64,000 nt of DNA from Alisma plantago-aquatica (GCA_963693085.1 OY856409.1:1535557072-1535621071); one strand, 5' to 3'; shown: positions 1-11,330, counted from the first letter of the stretch. The notes: generated by a model from the letters alone, not told the origin. Translations and numbers: made by a program.

Positions 1-658
1 GAAAACGTGAGTAACTCAAATTGAAAAAAAGCATCTCTAATTTTTCATTGGTTTCTTAATATCGTCTTAATATAAATGATCTGTCAGTATCACTTTGCGT
101 GATGGGTTCGATATAAAGTGGATGATGCTTAGTAAATATATCTTCTGAGGTATTAGAGATAAACATTTTGATTAACATGTGTTGTATTGGTATATTTTTC
201 CTGCTTAGAGATAAACAGAAAGAAAGGGAATATGGATTTTGCATATATCCATCTATTCCCCTCATTGCATGACATCGGCAGAAGGCAAGGAAGAAAGAAA
301 AATGCATTTACAAAGTCCCAATTTTTTTGACACAAAACAACTAAGGTTGTGTTTTTTCTCAGTGGCGGCATGATAGACAAATTAGATGTCTTTATTACGT
401 CGTAAAAGGGATGCATGATCTTCAATTAACGTGCCATTCAAAATTTTCATGATAGAAAATAGATTTATCTGTTGCAAATATCTATTTCTTAAGAAGCTCT
501 TCTAACAAATTCTCCATCACATCTAATGCTATTTAGATGTAAGAAATAACGGACTTTGTATAAATACAGAAAGATATTTACTTATCTATCAGACACATCT
601 TACCATCCTTACTTCAAACAACGGTTATTAAGTGTCTTTGTAATATGGAGCTAAGTAT
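1..658. other. AT-rich flank of the solo LTR, no gene recognised
   Basis: Both strands are AT-rich and carry only short open frames with no motif I recognise. The sequence just before position 659 continues at 12068 once the solo LTR is removed. It is probably part of the older Copia LTR whose end and primer site seem to lie near 12111-12186. Confidence 0.4.
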
Positions 659-663
659 GTCTT
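659..663. repeat. Target-site duplication GTCTT (left)
   Basis: GTCTT directly precedes the LTR start TGTTGGATCC and recurs at 12063-12067 directly after the LTR end GAGTCAACA. Five-base duplications are normal for LTR retrotransposons. Confidence 0.85.
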
Positions 664-1053
664 TGTTGGATCCTAGATGGGTGATTAGATGCTCTAGAGG
701 GGGGGGGTGAATAGAGCTGAAACCACTTAAACAAAACTCATTAAACCTTCAAAATATATGACAAGATAAGGTTGTCAAATAGGCAATTTGAGTGCAACTA
801 AATCATGCATAGAAAGGATAAGAGAGATTGAACATGCACCAATTAGACAAGCTATTTAGAGTGGTTCCACACTTCAAACTAGAAGTGTGTCAGTCCACTT
901 GCCTAGATAGGTCAACCTCTAGGACTTCCAACAATTGCACTCTTATATTCACTTATAAGACTTACAATACATGACCAACAAAGGACTTACCTATCCAATA
1001 CAAAGAGTCTTCAACCTTACCAAGGACTTACCCACTTTGCAAGAGTCTTCGGC

Positions 1054-1056
1054 CTT
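1054..1056. repeat. CACTA target-site duplication CTT (left)
   Basis: CTT lies immediately before CACTACTACAG and is repeated at 10862-10864. The paralogous LTRs have a single CTT at the same place (36067-36069 and 41520-41522), so the pre-insertion site can be read in this window. Confidence 0.9.
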
Positions 1057-1070
1057 CACTACTACAGAAA
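1057..1070 (+). repeat. CACTA left terminal inverted repeat
   Basis: CACTACTACAGAAA matches the reverse complement of 10848-10861 at all 14 positions. CACTA at the tip is the defining terminus of this superfamily. Confidence 0.95.
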
Positions 1071-1093
1071 TAGCATTCAGTGTCACTTTTCTG

Positions 1094-1499
1094 GGCGTCG
1101 GTTATTAAGGAAAACCGACGCCTTATATGTTAGGCGTCGGTTGTTTAAGAAAACCGACGTCTATATTCGAAGACCAGCCAGACACGGGTACCGCTTTGTA
1201 TTCAGCGTCGGTTGTTTATAACAAACCGACGCTGAAAGTCGGCCGCGAAATCCAAATTTTGATCAAAAAAAATAGTGTCATTTTCAGCGTCGGTCATGTA
1301 GGTATAAACCGACGCCTATGTGCGATGAAAATTTGCGCGAAAATGTCACTTTCAACGTCAGTTATCCGTTTATAACCGACGCTGAAGGTGGTTCCCGCCA
1401 AACAATTTCATGAAAATATCGTCCAATTGGACGTCGGTTGTTGCAAACAACCGACGCCTAAACATCTTTAGCGTCGGTTGTTTAAAACAACCAACGCTA
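1094..1499. repeat. CACTA left subterminal hairpin array
   Basis: Seven imperfect hairpins of about 30 bp, each of the form GCGTCGGTT, a loop of about 9-12 nt, then AACCGACGC. They begin near 1094, 1133, 1203, 1286, 1354, 1430 and 1470. In well-studied CACTA elements such subterminal repeats bind the element's DNA-binding protein. Here each site is a self-complementary pair rather than a lone 12-mer. That they are binding sites is inferred from position and repetition. Confidence 0.85.
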
Positions 1500-1559
1500 T
1501 TTGGGAACTTATACTCCGCAATCGCCCGACTCTTCCTCTTTCTTCTGTTTCATTGCGAG

Positions 1560-1880
1560 CAATTACCCTATTTCTCTGCTGCCGGCGATTTCTCTCCAGC
1601 GATTTCTTCTCCAGCGCCATTTCTCCGGCTATTTCTTCTCCGGCGCCCCCTTCTCCGGCGCCCCCTTCTCCGCCACCACTCCTCCTTCTCCGCGCCCCCT
1701 TCTCCGCCGCCCCTGCTGCCCGCCCCTGTTGCTCCAAGCGCCTGAGCATACTCGTCGCGCCGCCGCAAACACCGCCAGAGCCACCAGAGCTGCTAGCTGC
1801 TCCTCCACCGCCGTCGCTGCTAGCTACTTCTCCAGCCAGAGCCACCGGAGCCTCTGCCTTCTTCCCTCTGACAAGGTTGG
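1560..1880 (+). promoter_or_regulatory. GC- and pyrimidine-rich leader region of the CACTA
   Basis: A strongly C/T-rich stretch with many CpG sites and repeated TTCTCCGGCGCC-like units, unlike the AT-rich sequence either side. It lies between the subterminal hairpins and the transposase gene, where the promoter and 5' leader are expected. Long open frames occur in several frames on both strands, which reflects low stop density in GC-rich repeats. I see no protein motif. A captured host-gene fragment is possible but unsupported. Confidence 0.4.
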
Positions 1881-2432
1881 TCTTCCCGCTGCTAGCTGCT
1901 CTGCTTTTTTATGCATCGATCAAATTGTTGTGATAAAAATGCATGTAATGTATTTGATTAGAGTTAATCTAATCTGGATGTTCATAATAATGGTATGTTA
2001 AATATGATGATTAGGGATAAATATAATGTCTAGTACACAAATATTAGATGATATTCAAGAAAACCCTAGTTTGATGAGCATGTTGTTAATCATGTTAATT
2101 ATGATTCTTCTATATATTCTGATGTCATTATATAATTATGTGATCCCAACATATTAAATTGAATTAGAATGATTTCATGAATTATAGGGTTTTAAAGTTG
2201 ATAAACATGTACATGCGGAAATAGGGTTATTAAACCAATGGTTAGAACATAGTATGATCTTAATCTGATCTGGATGTTCATAATAATGTAGTATGTTAAA
2301 TATGATGATTAGGGATACATATAATGTCTAGTAAAGATTCCTAGACCTTTTGTTTGAAACTATTGATTTCTTGATTTATTATTTAATAATGCTCTATTGA
2401 TTAGGATTAACCATGTTGCCTGTACTTTATAG

Positions 2433-3118
2433 ACATTTATTATATATAAGAATGACAACACATGTATTTGTTGGCCTAGAAACCCGTCCAAGATTGACTC
2501 ATTAGGAGTAAATCTTGGATAGTCCCCGGTTTGGGACTGTTCTTGAACACCTAATCTCACTTAGGATGTAAGTGTATAATGTGTATTGGGTTTTCGAGAA
2601 AATTTCGGCAGCATTTCCCCGGTTGTTCTCTAAGTACATATGTACTTAGAGAACAGCGGGGAAATGCTGCCGAAATTTTCTTGAAAACCCAATACACATT
2701 ATACACTTACTAGTGAGATTAGGTGTTCAAGGATGGGATAGGTGGTACACATTTATTATATATAAGAATGACATCAAATGTGTTTGTTGGCCTAGAAACC
2801 CATCCAAGATTGACTCATTAGGAGTAAATCTTGGATAGTCCCCGGTTTGGGACTGTTCTTGAACACCTAATCTCACTTAGGATGTAAGTGTATAATGTGT
2901 ATTGGGTTTTCGAGAAAATTTCGGCAGCATTTCCCTGTTTGTTCTCTAAGTACATATGTACTTAGAGAACAACGGGGAAATGCTGCCGAAATTTTCTTGA
3001 AAACCCAATACACATTATACACTTACTAATGAGATTAGGTGTTCAAGGATGGGATAGGTGGTACACATTTATTATATATAAGAATGACATCACATTATAC
3101 ACTTAGGATGTAAGTGTA
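2433..3118. repeat. 316 bp tandem repeat, each unit holding a ~190 bp palindrome
   Basis: Units start at about 2433, 2749 and 3065 (third partial), a constant 316 bp offset. Each full unit contains a large inverted repeat, roughly 2542-2730 and 2858-3047, with centres at 2639/2640 and 2955/2956. The central 30 bp is a perfect palindrome around ACATATGT. A small indel in the outer arms (TTAGGATG on one side only) is shared by both units, so the palindrome existed before the duplication. It lies in the leader between the GC-rich zone and the transposase start. Confidence 0.9.
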
Positions 3119-3182
3119 TACCCTAATCTTTTCCTAATATATACTTGTTTCCTAATATATACTTGTTTTCTCTGATCATAGA

Positions 3183-6100
3183 ATGGATAGATCATGGATG
3201 TCCATTCGTAATCGTTGCACCCCAGAGTTTATATCTGGTCTTGATCAGTTTATTAGATTTGTCGAGGAACATAGGAAAAAACCTACAGATAGGTTCTACT
3301 GTCCATGTAGGCATTGCGGTAACAACTTGAAAGTCAACACTGGTGAGGAAATCAAAAGTCATGTCATGTGCAACGGGATTGTACAAGGCTATACAGAATG
3401 GCACTGGCATGGAGAGATTTCAAAATCAAAACCAGTAGATGTCGATAGCAGTGCTTGGGTGGAAGAAGAAATTGCCTCCGATGACGTAAATGTGAACGAA
3501 CCAGTTGCAGCAGACATCGTTGATGCGATGCTGGATAGTTGTAGGGTAGAGCACACCGATCCACCTCCTATCTTTAGAAACATTGTGCATGATGCTGAGA
3601 TACCGTTATACACAGGCTGTGCTAAGTTTACGAAGCTTAGCACTGTGTTGAGATTGTATAAGTTGAAAGCTAACAATAGATGGAGCGACAAAAGCTTCAC
3701 TTCATTGTTGACTTTGTTGAAAGAAATGCTTCCTGAAGGAAACGAGCTGCCAATCTCAACATACCAGGTAAAGAAAATGTTGTGCCCAATGGGAATGGAG
3801 GCCAAGAAGATACACGCATGCCCGAATGATTGTGTATTATTTCAAAAGGACTATGTAGATTTGAAAGATTGTCCAAAATGTGGTACGTCACGGTATAAAT
3901 TGATGACTTCGGGGGAGTCCAAAACTGGTTCTCCTGCCAAGGTGTTGTGGTATCCACCTATAATATCACAGTTTCAACGCTTGTTTGCAAATCCGAAAGA
4001 TGCGAAGAATTTGAGGTGGCATGCAGATGTTAAGAAAAATAATGATGGGATCCTGCGACATGCGTCTGATTCCCCACAGTGGAAGAAGATTGATCTATTG
4101 TACCCCAAATTTGGTGAAGAAGATAGGAATCTAAGACTTGGGCTTTGTACAGATGGGATGAATCCGTACGGGACATTGAGCAACCAACATAGCACTTGGC
4201 CAGTCATGCTTGTTATATACAATCTTCCTCCCTGGATGTGTATGAAAAATAAGTACGTTATGTTGTCATTGTTGATATCGGGCCCTAAACAACCCGGAAA
4301 TGATATCGATGTTTATCTTGAACCTTTGATTGATGACTTAAAGAAACTTTGGGCTGAAGGTGTGATGACCTATGATGCTTCAGCAAGAGAGACATTTCGT
4401 TTGCACGCTATGTTGTTTTGCACTATTAATGACTTTCCAGCATATGGGAATTTGTCTGGATATAGTGTCAAAGGAGCTAAAGCGTGTCCTATATGTGAAT
4501 AAAACACTGATTCAATAAGACTAAAACATGGCGGCAAGACTGTATATCTTAGTCATCAAAGGTTTCTTTCAAAATTCCATCTGTATCGTAGGAAGCGCAA
4601 AGCATTCAATGGATGGAATGATGAACGGAGTGCACCTAAACCTATACCAGGGGATGTTGTTTATGAAAGAGTAAAAGACATTGTCAATGAATTTGGTAAG
4701 AAATCACAATGTAGTATGGCCACACGGAGTGACAATTCTTCATTCAAGAAGAAGTCAATATTTTGGGATCTTCCTTATTGGAGTTCTTTGACAGTCAGGC
4801 ATTGTATCGATGTAATGCACGTTGAGAAAAATGTCTGTGATAGCATCATTGGTACTCTGTTAAATATACCATGTAAGACTAAAGATGGGATAAAATCCAG
4901 ACTGGACCTACGTGAAATGGGAATAAGGTCATAATTAACAGAATTACGTGAAATGGGTAGTAAAAGAACATACTTACCTCCCGCTTGTTACACGTTGTCT
5001 AGAAAGGAGAAGAAAACTTTTTGTGAATGCTTGGTAAATGTTAAGGTGCCACATGGTTACTCATCCAACATCCGTAGATTGGTATCAATGAAAGATCTAA
5101 AGTTGATAGGTCTTAAATCTCATGATTGTCACACTCTAATGCAACAAATATTACCCGTGGCAATTCGATCTATATTGTCGAAGCATGTAAGGTTTGCAAT
5201 TACCAGACTTTGTTTCTTTTTCAACAGTCTATGCAGTAAAGTTATTGACCCTGATACTCTCGATAATTTGCAAAGAGAAGTGGTTGTTACCCTATGTCAT
5301 CTTGAGATGTATTTCCCTCCTTCGTTCTTTGATATCATGGTACATCTTGTTGTCCACTTGACTAGGGAAGTGAAAATGTTGGGACCAGTTTTCTTGCATT
5401 GGATGTATCCCTTTGAATGATACATGAGCGTTTTTAAAGGTGATGTTCGAAACCGTTATCGGCCTGAAGGGAGTATTATTGAAGGTTATGTGGCGAGAGA
5501 GGTTATGGATTTTTGCAATGACTTTCTCAGTGGTAATGACACTCCTGATAATGACAAGAATATTGAGGAGGGCAAAGGAATTTTGGGATCACGGGTGAAA
5601 GTAATCAGTCGTGAGCAGTTGGAACAAGCTCACTTGTATATTTTACAAAATATGGACGAAGTGAGTGTTTATATCGAGGAACATACCAATTTCATAAAGA
5701 GACAACATCCTCGAGCAAGTTCAATGTGGCTTGCTAGAGAGCATAATAAGACTTTTACTAAGTGGTTTGAAGATAAAGTCTTACATCAACTATCTCAAAC
5801 ACCAAATGATATTACAGAAACTATCAAATGCCTCACCTTTAAACCAAAACCGAATGTTATGTCTTATGAAGGGTTTGACATTAATGGATTCACATATTAC
5901 ACAAAGCGCCAAGATGATAAGAGTGTCGTCCAAAATAGTGGGGTCACTCTTCAAGCGTCGACTATGTACTTTGCAAGTGCAAAGGATAAGAGTCCACGTG
6001 AAGCTAAAATGTCATATTACGGTGTCATTGAGGACATTTGGGAGTTTGACTACATAGATTTCAAAATTCCACTCTTTAAATGTAATTGGGTTGATAACAC

Positions 6101-6431
6101 CAAAGGAGTTATAGTGGATGAATTGGGTTTCACTTTGGTGAACTTTGAAAAGATTGGCGAGAAGGGTGAACCATTCATATTGGCATCACAGGCGAAACAA
6201 ATATTCTATATCGATGATCCTGCGAATGATAAATGGTCGGTTGTTCTTCATGGTAAAAGACAATTCATTGAAGATCCTATAGATGAAGAAGAGTACTATG
6301 ATAAGTATGATGACTCCAGTCCATTCTCAGTTGGGTTGCCAACTCCACAAAATATTGAAGCTAATGATGACTTATATGTGCGCGGAGATCACAATGAAGG
6401 ATTGTTAATTGATAAAAGATCACAATTTTAG
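3183..6431 (+). pseudogene. TNP2: CACTA TNP2-type transposase, three in-frame stops
   Basis: One continuous frame of about 1082 codons, interrupted only by stop codons at 4500-4502 (TAA), 4932-4934 (TAA) and 5418-5420 (TGA); no frameshift is seen. In order: an N-terminal Transpos_assoc-like region starting MDRSWM with the cysteine motif CPCRHCGN; a Transposase_21/TNP2 core including LGLCTDGMNPYG (about residue 316) and TINDFPAYG (about residue 413); a DUF4218-like part from about 4953; and a DUF4216-like C-terminus (KMSYYGVIEDIWEFDY). The product would bind the termini and cut both ends. The start was chosen because MDRSWM is the usual N-terminus and follows an AG acceptor-like site. The TGA falls where relatives usually have Arg, consistent with a CpG transition. 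Confidence 0.93.
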
Positions 6432-6445
6432 AGACATGTATGTTT

Positions 6446-6536
6446 ATACAAATGCTAAATATTTGCCTTTTTCTAGTTAATACAAATGCTAAATGTTTGC
6501 CTTTTTCTAGTTAATACAAATGCTAAATGTTTGCCT
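6446..6536. repeat. 34 bp tandem repeat, about 2.7 copies
   Basis: Units begin at 6446, 6480 and 6514 with the shared start ATACAAATGCTAAAT. It sits between the transposase stop and the second gene's first recognised exon, so it is 3' UTR, spacer or an intron of the second gene. Confidence 0.85.
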
Positions 6537-6554
6537 TTTTAATGACATTTTCAG

Positions 6555-9500
6555 ATGGCTGACCATGATGAGCATGATGTCCATGATGAGCATGAAGTCC
6601 ATGATGAGCATGCTGTCCATGACGAGCATGGCGAGGATACCAATGTAAGTTCTAAAAACATATCCTGTATTTCTATAAAATTCATTATCTTCTAGTTATG
6701 TCATATATCCTATATTTCTATATTGGGCTAATTTAGTGTGTTTATTTTTGTCAAATTTTAGGTTGATGATGTACCTGTACCCACTGAAGCACTGGAGCAA
6801 CTTGATGCGCAGCACCAAACACTTAACAAGAAAAGGGGCATCACTCTGTTGAAGAAGTTATTAGCGCTAAGTGGTAGTGGATCCAAATTGGTGGTGGAGT
6901 TTGATAATGGAGGAAATGCAATTGGAGTGAACCGCAATAATTTTGTAAACTATCTTAGGTGTACCACTCAGAGCCATTGTGGTGTTAAGTATGATAATTG
7001 GCATAAAGTTCCTCAAGGGAAAAAAGACTTGATATGGAAGGATTTATGCGTGAGTTATTATTATTTGCAATTCTATTTTGTAGATTACAAATTCTATTAT
7101 TTGCAATTCTATTTTGGATACTAGTTAATAACATTTCTATTTTACAGAATCTGTTTGCATTGGATGAGAAGTTGCATCGTAAAAGTGTGATGCAACGCGC
7201 TGGAAAGATGCTTAGGAATTATAGGACAAATCTGAACAGAGAATACATAAAAGAGGGTGATAAGAAGAAGAAATCAGCCCTTGAATAATGAAACTTCTTG
7301 GACAAAGAAGATTGGGACAATTTTGTTGCTTCAAGAAAATCTGAAGAATTCAAGGTATTAGGCGTCACTCCCAATTTAATTGATATACATTGTATTCACC
7401 TATTCAAGATTAACATTTAGTTCTACTAACCAAATCATTAATGTGCATACTAACTAGGCCCTCAGTGACGCACAAAAAGCAAGGCGTGCACTGAATGTGC
7501 ATGACCACACTATGGGTCCAAAAGGCTATGCAAGCCTTCGCCAAAGACTACAGGCGGAGTCTGCGGCTACTCAGCAGTCTGCTGCTACTCAGGAGTCTGC
7601 TCCTACTCAGGAGTCTTCCACACCCATGCCTCGCCATGATATCTGGATAGCTGGCAGGCAAAACAAGAAGGGTGAAATAAAGAAGCCTGTAACTACTGAG
7701 GCGGCTGCAAAAATGGTAAAATACAACTCTTAGAGAAATCGTTTGAATATTGATTATTTGTGGTGTTAACTTACCAATTTCTGTTTATGCTGATTAGCGG
7801 GAGCTGCACGAGCAGAGGAAACAAGACACGTTCATCCCTCAGGGTACAAGGGATGAATTGACAGTTGCTCTGGGTAACCCAGAGCATCCTGGACGTGTTA
7901 GAGGTGCCGACGCTGGTGTTGGCATCAAAGCATTCTTTGGGCCATCCCAGCGCAAACCTAGAGCGGGACTTTCTCAAGAAGAGGTAACCTATTCTTTTTT
8001 TAGAATGTTACTGCAAAAGGAAATTCATTAATAAGAAGCTAATGTTTCTTTTATCCATGTATAGGAGAATAAGAGAGTTGATGATTTAGTTGCTAAGAAG
8101 GTCAACGATGTAGTTGCTGAGAAGGTCAAGGAAGAATTGCTGCGGTGGCAGGCATCTCAGGCTTCCAATCAGCCTATGGCGACCCACTCTTCTCCTGATG
8201 CACAGATTGCGAGTAATCCTGGAGACCCATCGCCTAGCACGTCTGCTTTAAGTATTGTTTATGACATTGTAGCTAGTCTTTTCAAGATGATATGTTTTTA
8301 AGATTATATGTATATATGTATAACATTCTTTACGTAAATTTGTAGGCATTGAAGCCATGCCGCTTAAGAATACAAGACTATGTTGTTGCAGAGGCGCAAG
8401 CTTACCCGTCCCTTCCTGGGGAAAGGTTTCACGGGACTCCAATGCCACAGGGCTATGTTCGTGTGGGCCCATTACGTGTGTTACCCGATTGGAGGGAAGT
8501 TGCGTTGCCATATGCCCACCCAGATATTGATACACTTGGTGAGGAAGAAGGCGGGGTCATATTGTGGCCCAAAGCAGATGTCGTCTACACGACTGAAATT
8601 GTAAGATAAATTTACATTGATTTAGACTGTTAATGTGTATATATGATGTCAACTGATCTGAAATTATATATACAGGTTAAAAAGAAGACACCAGGAGCAC
8701 CTAGGCCTCCACCTCCACTTCCCGCATTACCAACTTGGGTTCCAACTGACCTAACATACTCGTTAGGTCCTGCTTGTAGGGGAATGGCATGTTGGCTACG
8801 GGCACATAATATACATTGCCCTATAATAGTTTCTTTAGATGCAGATTATGCAGGTCGATCATACGATAGCTCTTTATTTATACAAGATATTATTGAGCTG
8901 TTTATATATGATTGGCTGAATACATCAATGATAGAGATATGGATAAAGTGAGATCTTGTTTATACATCCATATACCTTGTGTAAGATCCGGTGATCTGGT
9001 TTCTTATATATTAATGCATACGCCTATATGTTTTGTAGCTACTTAGTCGAAGATCATTGCAAACAATTTGCATTTGATCATGTGGGATTTTTGATTCAAT
9101 CATTGATTAGTTTGGTAGCTAAAGACCCTGATAATGTTCAACAATACTGTATAGATGCTTTTACAATTTTTGGTCAGCAAAAGAAGACGATAATAATAGC
9201 TCCATTCAATGTCAAGTAAGTTTACTTTATTTATAATTTGGACTTAAGAAAATTCCATTTTTATTTTGCATTTTGAGTTATTAATTGTTAACTTCTTACT
9301 TCTAGCGGTAGACATTGGGAGTTACTAGTTATTGTCCCCGGGACATTCACTGTTTATTATCTAGATCCTGCGGGGAGTACATTGAACACTAAAATTGGAC
9401 ACGTAATGAGAATGCCATTATTCTGGTGAGAAATATTTCATTTTTATATCTGTTAACATCTTTTATTACATTACTATTTACTTATGCAATTTATTGTGTT

Positions 9501-10027
9501 ATATTAACATGTAGGGGTTTAGATGCATTCAAAAAGGCTGGAGGAACGGTCCCAAGGAAAAAGAACTAGCCAATAAATTGGCAGAACGTACAAGTAAGTT
9601 CCCGACTCGAATATATATATTATTGATGTGAATTGTGCTTAGTTGTATTATTTTGTATGTTTCAATTTATAGTGTGCTACACAAGACAATGGTTGGGCAT
9701 GCGCATATTATGTGATGCGATTTATGCAGATGATTATCAAATATGCCGCATTGGACATCGATACCATACATGAGGTATTATATATAGTCTCATTAGTTAG
9801 TATGAAATATATCAATCTTATCTTATTTTTATATTATTACTTATATATATACATCATTCTCTTTGCAGGTGTTTAAAACTGACCACACTATAGGTAAATT
9901 CTTAAAAAATATACATGCTCCATATACGATGGAAGCATTAAATGAAGTAAGAGAAGAATGGGCAAAAGCCATACAAGCAGTGTCAACTGTAAGATATAAT
10001 TGGGATGTTGATAGCGATAATGAATGA
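6555..10027 (+). pseudogene. CACTA second gene: Transposase_24-like region joined to Ulp1-like protease
   Basis: A 13-exon model with GT-AG borders that keeps one frame: 6555-6644, 6762-7049, 7148-7354, 7458-7715, 7798-7983, 8065-8256, 8346-8600, 8676-8947, 9039-9215, 9306-9425, 9515-9593, 9673-9774, 9869-10027. The N-terminus is a His/Asp/Glu repeat (HDEHDV, HDEHEV, HDEHAV). Exons 2-6 resemble the plant Transposase_24 region (KEDWDNFVASRKSEEF). Exons 8-12 resemble the C48/Ulp1 SUMO-protease fold, with His 9313-9315, Asp 9364-9366, Gln 9682-9684 and Cys 9700-9702 (GWACAYYVMRFM). In-frame stops lie at 7286-7291 (TAA TGA) and 9567-9569 (TAG). Borders come from splice sites and phase only. The exon 6 donor is the weakest. 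Confidence 0.8.
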
Positions 10028-10196
10028 TACTTTGTAAATGAATATTTCTGAATGTTAATACATGTATTTGAATGTTTCTATATGTGTGAATGTGAGAATT
10101 GAATTGATGTCTGAATGTATGTACTTGTGTAGAATTTTCCTTGTGACTTTTGCAGGTTTGCGGCCTGTTTGTAGGCTGATATCAATGGATGTCGTA

Positions 10197-10228
10197 AACC
10201 TGCAGTTCAGAAAACTGAACTGCAGGTT
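10197..10228. repeat. Perfect hairpin in the 3' region of the second gene
   Basis: Two 14 bp arms, AACCTGCAGTTCAG and its exact complement, separated by AAAA. It lies 170 bp after the stop codon at 10025-10027. The role is unknown; it could shape the 3' end of the transcript. Confidence 0.8.
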
Positions 10229-10292
10229 CTCATCCTGCTGACCAGTCACAGCAGGCCTGCAAACTGATATGAAAAATATATATATATAAATA

Positions 10293-10840
10293 GGCGTCGG
10301 TTATTTATAGAAAACCGTCAGCAAAGACATACAACGTCGGTTATTTGATAAAAACCGACGCCTAATAATACAAACAACCCGACCGTGCAGGATAGCACGG
10401 CCGTGGTGGAAAAGGCGTCGGTAATTCATATAAAACCGACGCCTATAGTACTAAACACGGCCGTGCAGGGAAGCACGGCCGTGTCGTCTTGAAGTATAGG
10501 CGTCGGTGTTTTAGTATATAACCAACGCCAAAAGTGTTCGCGTCACAGAAAATGGCATCATCTAGGGCACTTTATGCGTCGGTTATCTACTAAAACACCG
10601 ACGCTATATTCTATATAGGCGTCGGTTGTTTAGTAAATAACCGACGCACAAAGTGCCCTAGATGACGCCATTTTTTGTGGAGCGAACACTTTTGGCGGCG
10701 GTTATTTACTAAACAACCGACTCCTATAGAATAAATAGGCGTCGGTTAAAAAACCGACGCCAAAGTGTTCGACCTTTAGCGGCGCCCACATAGGCGTCGG
10801 TCAAAAACTGATGCCAAATGGGGTTAAACGACCGACGCCA
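10293..10840. repeat. CACTA right subterminal hairpin array
   Basis: About nine hairpins on the GCGTCGGTT / AACCGACGC theme, beginning near 10293, 10333, 10413, 10499, 10577, 10618, 10693, 10738 and 10793. They mirror the left array. Two copies of a CACGGCCGTG-containing inverted repeat are interspersed near 10384 and 10456. Confidence 0.85.
10497..10728. repeat. Long inverted repeat (~116 bp arms) in the right subterminus
   Basis: The left arm, running through AAAAGTGTTCGC and CATCTAGGGCACTTT, is matched by the right arm with AAAGTGCCCTAGATG and GCGAACACTTTT. The centre is near 10612 (TATATTCTATATA). Several smaller GCGTCGGTT hairpins lie within the arms. Confidence 0.85.
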
Positions 10841-10847
10841 AAGGCCG

Positions 10848-10861
10848 TTTCTGTAGTAGTG
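10848..10861 (-). repeat. CACTA right terminal inverted repeat
   Basis: TTTCTGTAGTAGTG is the exact complement of the left terminus at 1057-1070 and is followed directly by the CTT duplication. Confidence 0.95.
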
Positions 10862-10864
10862 CTT
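10862..10864. repeat. CACTA target-site duplication CTT (right)
   Basis: Second copy of CTT; the LTR sequence resumes immediately (CTTCTCCAAGGAC) as in the uninterrupted paralogues. Confidence 0.9.
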
Positions 10865-11330
10865 CTCCAAGGACTTACCCACTCTTGTACAAGTCTTCGG
10901 CCTTGCAGGAATTACCCACTCTTCTTGGATCTTCCGCCTTTGATTCCACCTTCACTCGGAGAAGCTTCCACCAAGGTCTTACCCACTTGAGCTTGAGTCT
11001 TCTGCCTTCTCCAAGGGCTTACCCACTCCAGCTCCAAGTCTTCAGCCTTGATCTTCACCAAGGGACGCCTTCCCTTGTTCTTCTTCACCTCTCTTGGACA
11101 AGAGAGAGAACCTTCATCTTCATGCTTGAAAAGATAGAAAGGAGGTGGTGGAAGTGAGAGCCTCAAAAGATATACATGTAGGACTAGCTCTCTTATAGAT
11201 TTCCTACTCACTCTAATGGATGTAGCAAGTGATTAAGCTTAGAGAGAGAGAGGAGGCTGTAGGATCACTCAACTATAGAATAGGAACCTTCATAGTGAAT
11301 GTTCAACCTTGGAATGAAGCCCAAGGGGTC

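Larger units (their letters stand above)
1057..10861 (+). mobile_element. CACTA (En/Spm-type) DNA transposon, 9.8 kb
   Basis: A complete class II element with a perfect 14 bp terminal inverted repeat, CACTACTACAGAAA at the left and its complement at the right, and a 3 bp duplication CTT. Both subterminal zones are packed with small hairpins built on GCGTCGGTT. Inside are a TNP2-type transposase gene (3183-6431) and a multi-exon gene with Transposase_24-like and Ulp1-like parts (6555-10027). Both genes contain in-frame stops, so this copy is probably not autonomous. Its ends look intact and could still be recognised by transposase from another copy. It lies inside a solo LTR. Confidence 0.96.

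Noticed and set aside
1468..2001. Several overlapping 110-166-codon frames, possible captured gene exon in the CACTA
   Set aside because: Frames are open on both strands because of GC-rich repeats; there is no domain or clear exon structure. Kept only as a possible leader region.
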